Source: Fistulifera solaris (Eukaryota > Bacillariophyta > Bacillariophyceae > Naviculales > Stauroneidaceae). From it: DNA of 64,000 bases. The stretch's first letter is position 1. Each line of letters begins with the position of its first letter. Position numbers and translations under genes: made by a program. Below are positions 11,838 through 22,066 of the stretch, piece by piece. The notes beneath the pieces were generated by a model. The model ran no database searches. It was not told the DNA's origin and was given only the letters and a program-made list of their open reading frames with translations. The DNA lies in the NCBI GenBank assembly GCA_030295235.1, contig AP026141.1:186001-250000 (forward strand). Reading direction: 5' to 3'.

Positions 11838-13067
11838 TTAACAGCGCAATTCTACGAAGGAAGGAGCCCGACCAAGTCCGTTGGCTTGTCGTTCGGGGCA
11901 AACTTCAATCGTATTCTTGATGTAAGCTTGGTTGTACCATTCTACCGTCCTTCGGATGCCGTCTCCAAAAGATACTTGGCTTTTGTAGCCAAGCAGACGA
12001 TGGGCTTTCTCACAAGAAGCGCACGTGTAGGGAACATCACCAGGTTGATCGGGCATTTGCTTGATCAATGCTTTGTTGCCGGTTTCCTTTTGCACAATAT
12101 CAATGAACTCATTCAATGATGTTCCACTGCCTTTGCCCAAATTGAAGATTTGATAGGGATAAGGCCGATCAATGGCCCGTACGACACCATCCACAATGTC
12201 GGAGATGTAGGTGTAATCCCGACTGCTGGAACCATCGCCAAACTTTTGAATCTCCAGTCCGCGACTGATGCGGTCAATGAACTTGAACGGGGCCATGTCA
12301 GGTCGTCCGCGTGGCCCATATACGGTGAAAAATCGCAGACCCGATACATTCAGGTTGTACAGATGGTGGTAGGTGTAAGCGAACAATTCGCAAGCCTTCT
12401 TGCTGGCCGCGTAGGGGCTCACTGGATTGTCGACGACTTCGTCCTCGGAGAAATAGGTCGACTTGGAACCGCCGTACACGGAAGAAGAACTGGCAAATAC
12501 AAAGTTCTTGACACCGAACTTGGCGGAGAGTTCCAAAAGCAGAGTGGTGCCTTTGATATTGCTGTGAATGTAGACGTAGGGGTCTTGAATGGACGGTCGG
12601 ACGCCCGCTCGGGCGGCAAGATGGCAAACCCAATGAGGTGACTCGACTTCAAAGATCTCTTGCATCAGGTTTTCATCGCAGATATCGCCTTCGTATATCT
12701 TTAATCTCGTTTCATCTGGATAAGCCTCGCGCAAGAGGGCCAAATTCGCCCGTTTCAAGGACAGGTCGTAGTAATCGTTCATTTCGTCCACAATTACGAC
12801 ATCATCACCGCGCGCCAACAAGAATTCGGCCACGTGACTGCCGATGAAACCGGCACCGCCCGTCACCAACACTTTCTTGTAGCCGATGTGCGGAGGAACT
12901 ACCGTATACTCTTCGTGTGTGCCGAGTGAACCTATCTCGGAGGAGGATTGATCCGATCCGTCGGTGAAACTCATTCCAGGTCGACTGCTGTAGCTTTCGT
13001 CATCTTCGCTGCTGTTGAGATGAAGCATGGAAGGAATACTGATATCGGGAGTGATTTGGCTGTTCAT
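11838..13067 (-). CDS. UDP-glucuronate 4-epimerase
   Basis: An uninterrupted 409-residue short-chain dehydrogenase/reductase. The first 60 residues are Ser/Asp-rich and without a membrane helix, unlike the Golgi-anchored plant enzymes. Then come VLVTGGAGFIGSHVAEFLL (NAD-binding, about 66-85), HLAARAGVRPS, the SSSSVYG serine region, and the catalytic Tyr-x-x-x-Lys in YAASKKACE. FFTVYGPRGRPDMAPFKF is characteristic of UDP-glucuronate 4-epimerases rather than UDP-glucose epimerases. It interconverts UDP-glucuronate and UDP-galacturonate, supplying uronic acid for acidic wall or secreted polysaccharides. Together with the GDP-fucose synthase 3.4 kb away it gives the region a nucleotide-sugar theme. 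Start ATG at 13067. Confidence 0.92.
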   Translation of the reverse strand: MNSQITPDISIPSMLHLNSSEDDESYSSRPGMSFTDGSDQSSSEIGSLGTHEEYTVVPPHIGYKKVLVTGGAGFIGSHVAEFLLARGDDVVIVDEMNDYYDLSLKRANLALLREAYPDETRLKIYEGDICDENLMQEIFEVESPHWVCHLAARAGVRPSIQDPYVYIHSNIKGTTLLLELSAKFGVKNFVFASSSSVYGGSKSTYFSEDEVVDNPVSPYAASKKACELFAYTYHHLYNLNVSGLRFFTVYGPRGRPDMAPFKFIDRISRGLEIQKFGDGSSSRDYTYISDIVDGVVRAIDRPYPYQIFNLGKGSGTSLNEFIDIVQKETGNKALIKQMPDQPGDVPYTCASCEKAHRLLGYKSQVSFGDGIRRTVEWYNQAYIKNTIEVCPERQANGLGRAPSFVELRC

Positions 13068-14208
13068 GTTGAGTGTTCTTGTGAGATGGTTTTGGATGGC
13101 GCAGAAAAAAATGAAAGGAGAGGAATGAAACGCCGCCTTCTTTTACGCGGAAACCTTTTTGTGATGTGGAATTTTTGTGCGACCACGTTTTTCATTCCAG
13201 TTTCCGTCGCTTCCAACTTGTTCCAGCTGGTTTTTACATATTGATTGATGATGGAGTACCGCTACGATCAAATGAAGCCGATTGGCGTGCGTGTGAGATG
13301 CGCTGTTCGGTGAAACGTGGTCATTTGACTCGGTCATTCTCAGTCCTGCTTTACGTCATCGTTCTTTCGACTGGCTCACTCGTGACAGTTCTGCAATACC
13401 GGTTAGTACAGTTCCAGACCATAGCTAAAAATTCTGGCTATCTTTTGTATTGTACAATTCGGAGAACACCGGATTTTATTCCAGCGCGATGTGCATGAAT
13501 CTAAACGCGATGTGCGTCACGATTGAAAGACGTGGACGAAAAATTATTGTGTGGCGCACGCGCAAGCAAGACGCACGAATGACGCATATCCGCTGACTGA
13601 CCCGTGACTCGTCGTAACGAAATAACGAGACCGTCACCGAAAAAAATGGCTAGCCTAGGAATAGTCGCTACCCGTGTCATTTCGCTTTTTTCAAGGACCC
13701 AATGATACCAGCATTAACTATTATGAAGAGAAACAGAAATATCATAGGCTGATATTTAAAGTTGAAAATTACCCTTGATCAATTATAAAATTGCGTCGCA
13801 ATTTCGTAGATAATTCATGGGCAAATTACTATATATCCAAATTGTAGACGACTTTTTCACGACTGCATTATTTCAGTCATGAATCAGTTTAATCTTTTTT
13901 ATAATAAAAAAAATATGTTAGATCTGAAAAATCTTTTTCTTCATAAATTGCTACTACATAGAGCTAAATTTGCAATGCATCTTTCAATTCATTGATATCG
14001 GACCTCCTTGCCATGAAGAATGTCCTCCCGTTGCAATATGTTATCCGTATTTCTCCACGACTGCGTTTCAGTGGTGAATCAGGATACCCTCATCCTTATC
14101 GCGGCCGCCACAATCGTCAGAGCCCCCATTTCCCATTATTTATTTATTGCGTTTCTCAACAACAACAAAAATAGCAAGATCGGCTTTTCACACAAACCAC
14201 CAGCCAAT
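13068..14208. other. divergent promoter region, AT-rich, 1.14 kb
   Basis: Between the epimerase and the Gfo/Idh/MocA gene. Bases 13680-13990 are strongly AT-rich with short A and T runs. The frame of the downstream gene is open to 14020, but the stretch before 14209 looks untranslated. No repeat family or RNA recognised. Confidence 0.45.
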
Positions 14209-15300
14209 ATGAGTGATTCAAACAAACAAGAACCATTTGTATCTGTCGTTCTCATAGGATGCGGATGCCCGAAACGATCTATGGGTTGGTATCACGCGAT
14301 GCAAATCGTCGATCAACGCGTTCTCGGCGCTCGTTTGCAACACGTGGTAGAACCCTATTACATGTCGGCTACAGTGAACGAGCCAGTCTTTCAGGAATGG
14401 CGTCAGCAGATGGAATCACGAGGAGTGATCTTTCATGAAAGCGTGACGACAGTACCGCCCTGTCAGGAACGTCGATTGACGATCTTCAGTGCACGGACCG
14501 CCGACAATCCAGCGTTGGTGCACGCGTATTTGCAGCAGCAACACACACAGCAACAACAACAAATTATCTTTTTGGAAAAACCCGGTGCGCCGTCCGTGGC
14601 GCAATTGCAAGACATGCAACAAGAAGCCGCTCGTGTCGGCATTCCCATCTATATGGGGTTTAACAAAAATGTCAGTTCGTACGTGCAACACGCCCGGACT
14701 ATGGCCGGTCATATAACGTTTGTACACAACAACAGCTACACACCCGACGGATTACCGGAATGCTTTGAACGGAATGCGGAAGGTATGCTTTCGAATATGG
14801 CCATTCATGAATTGGCCCTCTGTGTCACCTATTTTGGTGTCAAAGTCGATTCCATTGCGCACGTGAAAGTCGACAAGGCACACTCGTCGTGTGAGGCGTT
14901 GATTGGTCCGGCGTCGGGAAAGCCGTTTACGGATTTTCGTTCCCTCCAATTTACTATTGAAACCAAGGATGGTCAGAAAGTGTCGATTGCCGCCGATCGG
15001 TGTGGTGGTGATGACTCGGTGGCGATTGTGACCAACGCCGCCGGTGAGGAGGTGGCCCGTTTTACCATGCCCGACGAAGCCACGGTATCCAATATTCCTA
15101 ATCTGCAGCAACAGTATGGAAAGGATACTATGCCGTACTTTTTCGCACAAGATCCCGATTACTTGCGCTTAAAACAGTTGTTGGTGAATTACTTGCTGGA
15201 CGGTTCTTCGTTGGAGGGAGTGGCCACCATTGATGTCGCGATTGAATCATTGAAAGTAGCCGAATATTTGACTCCAATTCTTCAAGAGCAATTGAAGTAA
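14209..15300 (+). CDS. Gfo/Idh/MocA-family oxidoreductase
   Basis: A 363-residue protein beginning at the ATG at 14209 (MSDSNKQEP). The N-terminal half is a Rossmann-like fold: VSVVLIGCGCPKRS, then TIFSARTADNP and IIFLEKPGAPSVAQLQ, the Glu-Lys-Pro motif typical of the family. GFNKNVSSYVQHA and the NMAIHELALCVTYFG stretch correspond to the substrate-domain entry with its His. The first glycine motif, GCGCPKRSMGWYH, differs from the canonical GxGxxG, so the cofactor may sit unusually. A Gln-rich run (QQQHTQQQQQ) interrupts the loop before the EKP motif. Family members act on sugars or inositols with NAD(P); substrate unknown. Uninterrupted. Confidence 0.72.
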   Translation: MSDSNKQEPFVSVVLIGCGCPKRSMGWYHAMQIVDQRVLGARLQHVVEPYYMSATVNEPVFQEWRQQMESRGVIFHESVTTVPPCQERRLTIFSARTADNPALVHAYLQQQHTQQQQQIIFLEKPGAPSVAQLQDMQQEAARVGIPIYMGFNKNVSSYVQHARTMAGHITFVHNNSYTPDGLPECFERNAEGMLSNMAIHELALCVTYFGVKVDSIAHVKVDKAHSSCEALIGPASGKPFTDFRSLQFTIETKDGQKVSIAADRCGGDDSVAIVTNAAGEEVARFTMPDEATVSNIPNLQQQYGKDTMPYFFAQDPDYLRLKQLLVNYLLDGSSLEGVATIDVAIESLKVAEYLTPILQEQLK

Positions 15301-15469
15301 CAAGTTTTAACCATGATTTACATGCGCAAGGCACTTTTCGATCCTTCCCGTTCAAATGCACTATAGCGTCAAAATGGAAACTAGACTAGTTATTTCACCT
15401 GGACTAGATTTGGTCACGATATTTGTATTATTGTAAACGTCTTTTCCTGGCGACCCACTTTCTTTGACG

Positions 15470-15720
15470 AATTTCAGGACTGTAGGCAGAATTTCTGTAT
15501 GACGCAATAAACCGATTTTAGAATTGATGGAATGAATTAGGAAAAGATGTCCTCTAAAACCCAAACACCGATTCCAGAATTTCTGGAACATGCACAAGAT
15601 CTCTGTTGGACGCAAGGCACCTAATCCAGAATATCTGGAAAACGCACCGAACTTCTGTTTGAACGAAAATCGCCGAGTACAGAATTTCTGGACTACAGGC
15701 AGAATTTCTGTCTCATTACA
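15470..15720. repeat. degenerate ~52-bp tandem repeat with CAGAATTTCTG cores
   Basis: About four and a half copies of a unit near 52 bp. Each carries one or two versions of the near-palindrome CAGAATTTCTG (for example at about 15488, 15582, 15677 and 15700) and most carry a GACGCAA or GAACGAAA segment followed by a CACCGATTC-like segment. Copies have drifted to perhaps 70 percent identity. No spacer/repeat regularity of a CRISPR type. Confidence 0.6.
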
Positions 15721-15860
15721 ATAATAGATCTAAAGCTAACTATGCTCTCACTTTGGAATTTTGCGCAATTGCGATTTCAGGGAGACACGGGAACGCACCT
15801 CTGCTTGGTACATTTTTCTACGGGAGCCTACGTGAGTGTACACTTTTTCCCGAACCTTCC

Positions 15861-16390
15861 AGCCGGCAACGTCTTCGAGTCCTGACAATCATGTTTTTAC
15901 TATCATCCAAACAGTTGGTTGTACCAATCCACGACTGGATTTCTGTCATGTGACTTCAATCCTCTTGTACATGCAGCCTGCAGCGCGAATTTTTTGTCTT
16001 TTCCGCGTTTGATTATAGTCTCATTACAATGATACTTTTGCGCTCTCACCTTGGAATTTCGCGCAATTGCGATTTCAGCCGGCAACGTCTTCGAGTCCTG
16101 ACAATCATGTTTGTACTATGATCCAAACAGTTGGTTGTACCAATCCACGACTGGATTTCTGTCATGTGACTTCAATCCTCTTGTACATGCAGCCTGCAGC
16201 GCGATTTTTTGGCTTTTTTCGCGTTTGATTATAGTCTCATTACAATGATACTTTTGCGCTCTCACCTTGGAATTTCGCGCAATTGCGATTTCAGCCGGCA
16301 ACGTCTTCGAGTCCTGACAATCATGTTTTTACTATGATCCAAACAGTTGGTTGTACCAATCCACGACTGGATTTCAGTCATGAGACTGCG
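15861..16390. repeat. 216-bp tandem repeat, about 2.5 copies
   Basis: The segment starting AGCCGGCAACGTCTTCGAGT recurs at 15861, 16077 and 16293, exactly 216 bp apart. The first two copies are complete and nearly identical (a few substitutions and one-base length changes in T runs); the third stops near 16390. A diverged piece of the unit end (GCTCTCACTTTGG...) also lies at about 15740-15779, separated by an 80-bp insertion. Open frames on the minus strand at 15903-16085 and 16116-16301 are the same peptide twice because of the repeat, not genes. Confidence 0.85.
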
Positions 16391-16412
16391 TCGATCCTTC
16401 AGCGCGACAAAA

Positions 16413-16450
16413 AGCTCCCCGCTGGGGCTTGCCTGCCGCAGGCGGCTAGT
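16413..16450. repeat. paired GC hairpin ending GGCGGCTAGT
   Basis: Two small hairpins side by side: AGCTCCCCGCTGGGGCT, then GCCTGCCGCAGGC, ending in GGCGGCTAGT. The same arrangement with different stems recurs at 40782-40816, which suggests a short dispersed repeat family. Confidence 0.55.
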
Positions 16451-16758
16451 TAAAAAATAAATATGGTGGATTATTTGTCTTATGAGCACGATTATAACGT
16501 TCACTTTCCAGATAATTCGGAACCTTATGCGGATGGCGATAGGCCCCAATAAGATAAGTGACGACTGAGGTTGAGGTAGAATTGAGTCATGAGTCGCCAA
16601 AGCGATAATTCTTTCCCATCGCATATCGCATCGCGTTTGGATCGATTTTCGAGTTATGTTGTCGCTTTTCTGCTTATTATTGCTTTCAACATAAATACTC
16701 TTACTTATTTCTTATTATTATTTCATATTTTGAAGGTTCAAACAACGAGAGAAAGAGT

Positions 16759-18512
16759 ATGTCAGTGACTAGCGATTTGAGATGGAAAATTGACAAGCTA
16801 TTGCGTGTGAGAACGCCTTTGTACGAGACGGAACGGATCCTCATTGCTTTGTTATTATGGACCCGTACGAATGACTACGCTGACCTTTGGGACGTTCATC
16901 CTCATCTAATACCGTGGCTAGTACAATGGGCTCAAAGATCGTCTTTGTCGCCACTCTTGGGGAGACTCCTGGCGCAAGTCTATTTGCATGCCGATGGGAG
17001 CGAAACGAAATTTGGACCTTTGGGGAAAATATTGTGGGATACTTGGAAAAGCAGCGGTGGGATGATTTCAGATGTTCCAGCTGCCGTTTATAAGTGGCTT
17101 GAGCAGGAGAAAGATCGAGATGAGTTCCTGCGAGAACTTGTTGTACGTCGTTTGATTTTTTCGAACCGAATGAGTGAGGATGAGGAATCGAATGACTGTA
17201 ACACCGATATCCAGGATAGCGAAGCAGTCTTTCAAGAGACATTTAAACAGCTACTAAATCAGAATACTAGTCCGAGCGTATCGAGTCAGGAATGGGCATC
17301 TCTATTTTGGAATGACGAAAGAGGAAAGATTTCTTTCTGGACTCCTTTGCTACAGCGGTGGATCGAAAGCGAGAACGACGAGACTTTGAAAAGTGAGGAG
17401 CAACCACTGAAGCGTATTTGGGCCACCGTTCTATTAGAAACGGTCATGAAACACTTGTCTGATAAAGATGTTAGGATGGACTGGCAAGTGGACGACGACG
17501 TGGCACGAACGTACGCCAAATTTCTGATGGTGTGTATCGTAGATCCGAACGATGCCCACGACTCGTCTCTGCGGACCCTTGCCTGGTCCTCCCTGGCCAT
17601 GTCTATCCAGGCCAGTGGATGGAACTGGCTATTGCATTCATCTGTCACCAGTCGGCTAGGGAAGGCGCATAGTATGTGCACATTCATTCGACTAGCCGCG
17701 GGGGAATGGAAGATTCAGCTCGAACGAGCTCTGCAAGAAGCAACGCTCGCAGAAGAGACGAGGATCATACTACAGACTTGTGCTCAGATCATTGCCGACG
17801 GGCTCACGTATTTACAGCAAATCGCATCGGACGAGGACGTCATGTCGAACTCATTTTCACCAGAAGCATCGCTTCATTTGCGGAGGTCTATGGAAGAAGC
17901 GATGCACACGATAGTTGAATTCTTGACAACAGAAGATGCTGTCAAGTTACCAGACATTTTGAAAACGGCGGTTCGTAACTTTGGTCCTTTTTGACGGAAT
18001 GGGACGTGTTTCTGGAAAGAAATGCGGACACATTGCTGCATGCTCTGGCAATCTCCGTCGACTTCTGCAAAGACGACTTAGCCGTGCAGAATGCTTTATT
18101 AGCCGGCCTGACAACAGTTCTAGCATCTAGTGAAGGTGATGGTTCTAGAATAGATGCACTAAATCAGTTTCATTTGCTAGGTCACCGATTGGAAGATTTC
18201 TTGGTTTCGTGTTTTGATCAAATTGGCCATGGTGGCGAAGTCAGTCAGCAAGAGGGAGCGCTGCAGTGGTGCAGTCAGGTTATTGATTTGTGGACCTCTA
18301 TGACTGAAACGCGCAATATCTCCAGAGTACTTTCGTCTGTCCGGTCATGTCTAGAACGTTCGCTAGCAAAACAACAAAACGGAATTGACTTGGATCTTTC
18401 TAGCCTTGCTTTATGTTACATCACCCTACAAGGGGATGTTCCGCCGAGCGATGAAGATGCGGCGCTTTTACAAATAGCGTTCGAAAGAGCGCAGCTAAAT
18501 ATTAAGTCGTAG
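16759..18512 (+). CDS. hypothetical helical protein, about 584 residues
   Basis: Two consecutive reading frames, overlapping by four bases at 17991-17994, form one protein. The frame breaks at the TTTTT run at 17988-17992; a sixth T would turn NFGPF-stop into NFGPFLTEWDVFLERN and continue to the stop at 18512. The protein is made of amphipathic helices with many Leu and Trp (LIPWLVQWAQ, LLGRLLAQVYLHADG, LAWSSLAMSIQASGW, NALLAGLTTVLASSEGD), the texture of an ARM/HEAT-type or neurochondrin-like fold, but I cannot assign a family. No signal peptide or membrane segment. Start ATG at 16759 follows an AT-rich leader. It lies tail to tail with the dolichol kinase gene, 39 bp away. Confidence 0.65.
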
Positions 18513-18551
18513 AGACTGCAAGCCATGTTATTGTTTCCATTTTTACGTTAT

Positions 18552-20211
18552 TTAGTTGGTGGCATTTTGTGAAAAGAAACTTGATCTGCCTTGACCGGGG
18601 TTAGGGCCACCGTGATGACGTGCCGGGGTAGGCTCTGGACCAGCCACGATTCTTTGCACCAAAAGCATCATGGTTAGTCCAGCCATCGGCAGAACCAAGT
18701 TATCATTCTGTGTAGTGTACGCTTCTAGCAATGTTGTAAAGACAATCGATACTATCACAGCAACAATTACCGACCAGTCCAAGTCTTCACGGAGAGTCAA
18801 CGCTATTGCAGCATAGGAGACAAGCATACTCCCTGCCATTGCCAAAGATCCCTCCACAGTACGATAGTAGCCCCATGGTCTTTTTACCGACGAGCTTTCC
18901 TACCACCGCTCCAACCGCATCTCCGACTCCGATCGAGATTACTCCCCACACTCCGACGAACAGTTGCATAATATGCGGTTTCTTCACAGGATAGAGGACT
19001 CTGCTGATCCAAAGGGGTGCCGCGCATCCAAGGAGTAGAGCTAGATGAGAAATGACCATGGTCGAAATTTCGGTTTCTCCCTTACTGGCATCCAAATACT
19101 TTTCAAAAAATTGAGAAACGGGTGGGATGTGCTCACGCACCACTTCCAACAGGACAAGGATGGACGCGCCCACCGCATACGAGAGCGTCTGGAATGCGGG
19201 CGCCGATAACGTGGTCGGTAGGAACAGAAGAACTGCCACGAGGTGGAACCACTTACGAGAAATCGTGACATCCGCCAGATATCGTGATGACAACGGTAGC
19301 AGGACAGCCAGCACCAATCCGTTGTAAATGACCCAGAACGTGGTCGAAAACCCCGTAGAAATGAACTTGTTAACATAGAGCGTCTCTTCCGTTCCTTTCA
19401 AATAGTCTCGAAACCAAGGAAAGGTCTTTTGAGACGGATACTCTTTTAGAAATTTGAAAGCATATTTTCGCAAAGCGACTTCCATCGTCAAATAGGGGAC
19501 AGTGGCAAGGATGACCGAGCGAACCCAAACGGACTTGGATGCCCATCGCGCAAAGGAGAATGCTAGAACACTTCCAACGATACCCGCCATTGCCACCAAA
19601 TCAGACAAAGCCGTTTGGTTGTTGACAATTCGTTTCAATGTCAACTCCGTAGCGCCAATCGAAAACATGGAAGTGACAATCATCCATTCTCCCCACGTAA
19701 AGACTTTTTGCAGAAACGGTGTTTTATGGATTGCGGAATAGGTACTGATCCAGCACGTCAAAAGAGCAAAATATTGGCCAGTTCCCCGTTCGACACACGT
19801 TCCGCATAGACGGTGGGAAGTAGCAAGGTCGCATCCCAGTGTCCCCACGAAAACATGACGAGCGAAATCGTTTGCGCGTAATCTGAAAACTTGTCCCTAT
19901 GCGATTTCGTAAGCATGGCTTCCAACAGGACAGGAACTAGCACAATGGCGGCGGCAACACCGTCTCCGTCGGCGGTGGCAGCCGAACGAAAGAGCTGGGG
20001 ATCGTTTGTCGACGGCAAAGGTAATTTTCCGTTCCATTTTTTCTTCATTGAGCCATCGAATGGCAAAGTGTGCGATGCAAATGTAAGCCGTGTGATTCCA
20101 AGGATCGCGAATCAGTAAGACGATCACCAACAACAGCCAAAGGTACGTTTCGTAGTTGTACAGCAGTCGTTGCTTGGGTGTGCTGATTGCTGCTTCCTCC
20201 GTTGTCGACAT
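18552..20211 (-). CDS. DOLK: dolichol kinase (SEC59/DOLK family)
   Basis: About 552 residues with many hydrophobic helices, from ATG 20211 (MSTTEEAAIS). Diagnostic are TISRKWFHLVAVLLFLP, the Arg-Lys-x-x-His signature of CTP-dependent polyprenol kinases, GVGDAVGAVVGKLVGK, and (after correcting the frame) a lysine/tryptophan block followed by YYRTVEGSLAMAG, matching the KKTVEGT CTP-binding motif. The enzyme phosphorylates dolichol with CTP in the ER membrane, making the carrier lipid for N-glycosylation and GPI anchors. The frame breaks three times: A run 20037-20042 (one base too many), A run 19760-19763 (one too few) and T run 18881-18885 on the plus strand (one too many). Conserved sequence continues across each, so this is one gene. 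Tail to tail with the gene ending at 18512. Confidence 0.85.
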
Positions 20212-20479
20212 GTTTTCCTTTATCCTTATCGCTGTGTGTATACTAGATACGAACACGGGAAATCGATAGCTTCAAGTCGACTTTGTCTTAAGATTCAATA
20301 AATAGATTGATAATGATTGAGTATTGATGATTCATCGCAACATCATTGTCAACAAAAATAAGTCATTCATTTTTTAGATAATAAATTAATTTTACTAGGA
20401 TTATTGAATTTTCGACTGAATTTTCGACTGTTTTGTCGCAAATATCTTCTTTTTTTCTTTTTCATTCAGAAACTTCGAT

Positions 20480-21775
20480 TTCTGAGTCACTGTACCGCAG
20501 TTAGTAGTAAAGCGACAAACCTGTCGCCGGTTTCCCCAGTGCGGGAGGATTGCGCTGTGGCGCGCCGTCTCGGATTTCGCAATAACATGCTCACCGATCA
20601 AACCAGCGAAAGACTCAAACGAGATTGGATGAACCCACGAATTTCTGAGTACGGTCTCTTCCATTTCTTTTGAAGCTTTCTTGCAAGTTGGCGTGAGGCC
20701 GCAACAGCTTGTTTACCCATGAGCCCGTCGACAGAAAAAACGCGAGGGCGTGAAATCACGGCGATGGTCCATACAGGGCTTACCGTAAAGTCTTCGTTTC
20801 GAGTTCTTGGGAAGCAAGAACGTTCATTGGCTCGCGATTCTTGTGCCGAAGGCGTCAGTGTCGGTAACGCCGGACGTCAAAGATGGTTGTTTTCCGATCG
20901 CTCCAAAAGCCGTAAGTAGAAATGTCGCCCACGAAGTACTTGTTCTTTTTGTGCGTTCCGATTGTCAGTGCTGTAAGTGTGGATTGTCGGTTCGCTATGC
21001 ATTACTGCTTTTGGGCCATACTTCGCGCACAGAGAGACATGAATTCGTTTTTGACGTCGTCGTGTCGAAGGATGACAAGACCGCCCGTGTTTGCATGTTT
21101 GAGCGTGTTCTACCGAAAAGGTTTGTTGCATCCGTCACACTTCTGGGGAAGTGCTTGGATAGGTAGACCTGCGAATCGCGAAGACTGTCTCGGAACTCAT
21201 CTTTAGACAAATCAGTGTCTGTGAGAGTTTTTGGTCTGACGGAAAGCCAAATTCCTGTCGATTTTGCTCGCAAGAGGCGTCGCTTTTCTTGTTTGCCTTT
21301 TTCGTCGTCCCCTTTTTCAGCGCAAATATCTTTCAAAATTTGGAGTTCGCTAGCGTGGCGACTTGCGGAAGCTGCAGCTCTTCGGTTTTTGCTCGTTCTT
21401 GATGTTGTCGAACGTTTAAATTGAGGTTCTCGAGCAAACTGCCTGAAATGAGCTTTGTTACTTTCTCCGATGTTGAAAAATTATGGCGGCATGTCTCCAT
21501 TGGGTTCCAGATTCCGATACCTGCGGCTTTGGTTCCTAAAGCCAGAATTTTACGCAATTCACCGGTGACAGGCTCTTTTTGTCCAAGGAGCGCGGGGAGA
21601 AAATTGTTTTGAATTGCGGATTCTAGGGGCTCAAATAGCGGTGCAATGCGTGGGATGACTCGCTGGATATACTGCCATTCCATTTGAAGAGAGTGACGAA
21701 AGCCGGAATAGGCGGACTGGGGATATTTCTTGGCGATTCTGTACGTCGTCCGTGTCACGGCCGGTCCCCTCCAAA
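20480..21775 (-). mobile_element. decayed retroelement, C-terminal part of a reverse-transcriptase polyprotein
   Basis: Reading leftward, pieces of one protein appear in changing frames with stops between. First (21760-21335) comes a frame holding YPQSAYSGFRHSLQMEWQYI, RIAPLFEPLE, NFLPALLG and AAGIGIWNP, the thumb-side region found in a large family of RT-encoding elements of protists and invertebrates. Next (about 21280-21080) are TGIWLSVRPKTL, LSKDEFRDSL, and a zinc-like block CDGCNK...VEHAQTCKHG. Last (about 20900-20560) come VTDTDAFG, HRRDFTPS, FSVDGLMGKQA and LQKKWKRPYSEIRGF, the usual end of these proteins. At least five frame changes plus in-frame stops mean it is not functional. No long terminal repeats seen at the edges, and the RT catalytic part is missing. 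Family assignment is from remembered patterns. Confidence 0.65.
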
Positions 21776-22066
21776 CGTCACATCAGTGACTCAACCCTTG
21801 ATCCCCGGGAATGAGATCAAAAATCCGTTTGCGTTTTGAATTTTGTTTCGCAGAAAAAAGGCTCGCGCGGAAACGCACATTTCAATGATCCTTTCATTGA
21901 ATCATCATCATCATTAACGTGTTGCAATCATTGATTTACTTGAATTTTTCACTTGACATTCATATCCACTTGCAGAAGCTTCTCATTTGACGCCTGACGA
22001 CGACTCGAAAGGTTACAGTGTGTTATCCACGAGATCTCATTGTTTCCCCGAAATTGGACCTCGAAC
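21776..22066. other. short gap before the gene at 22067
   Basis: Contains ATCATCATCATCATT-like triplets near 21900 and the presumed promoter of the next gene. No feature recognised. Confidence 0.35.

Larger units (their letters stand above)
15301..16758. other. repeat-filled intergenic region, 1.46 kb
   Basis: The gap between two plus-strand genes is almost entirely repetitive: a degenerate 52-bp tandem repeat (about 15470-15720), a 216-bp tandem repeat (about 15861-16390) and a paired GC hairpin (16413-16450), each listed separately. The last 300 bases are AT-rich and hold the promoter of the gene at 16759. Confidence 0.6.

Noticed and set aside
15903-16301. Two nearly identical 60-residue open frames on the minus strand
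   Set aside because: They are the same stretch of the 216-bp tandem repeat read twice; no conserved protein features.
15470-16390. Regular repeats resembling a CRISPR array
   Set aside because: Units are tandem without unique spacers of constant size, far too long or degenerate, and the DNA is eukaryotic.
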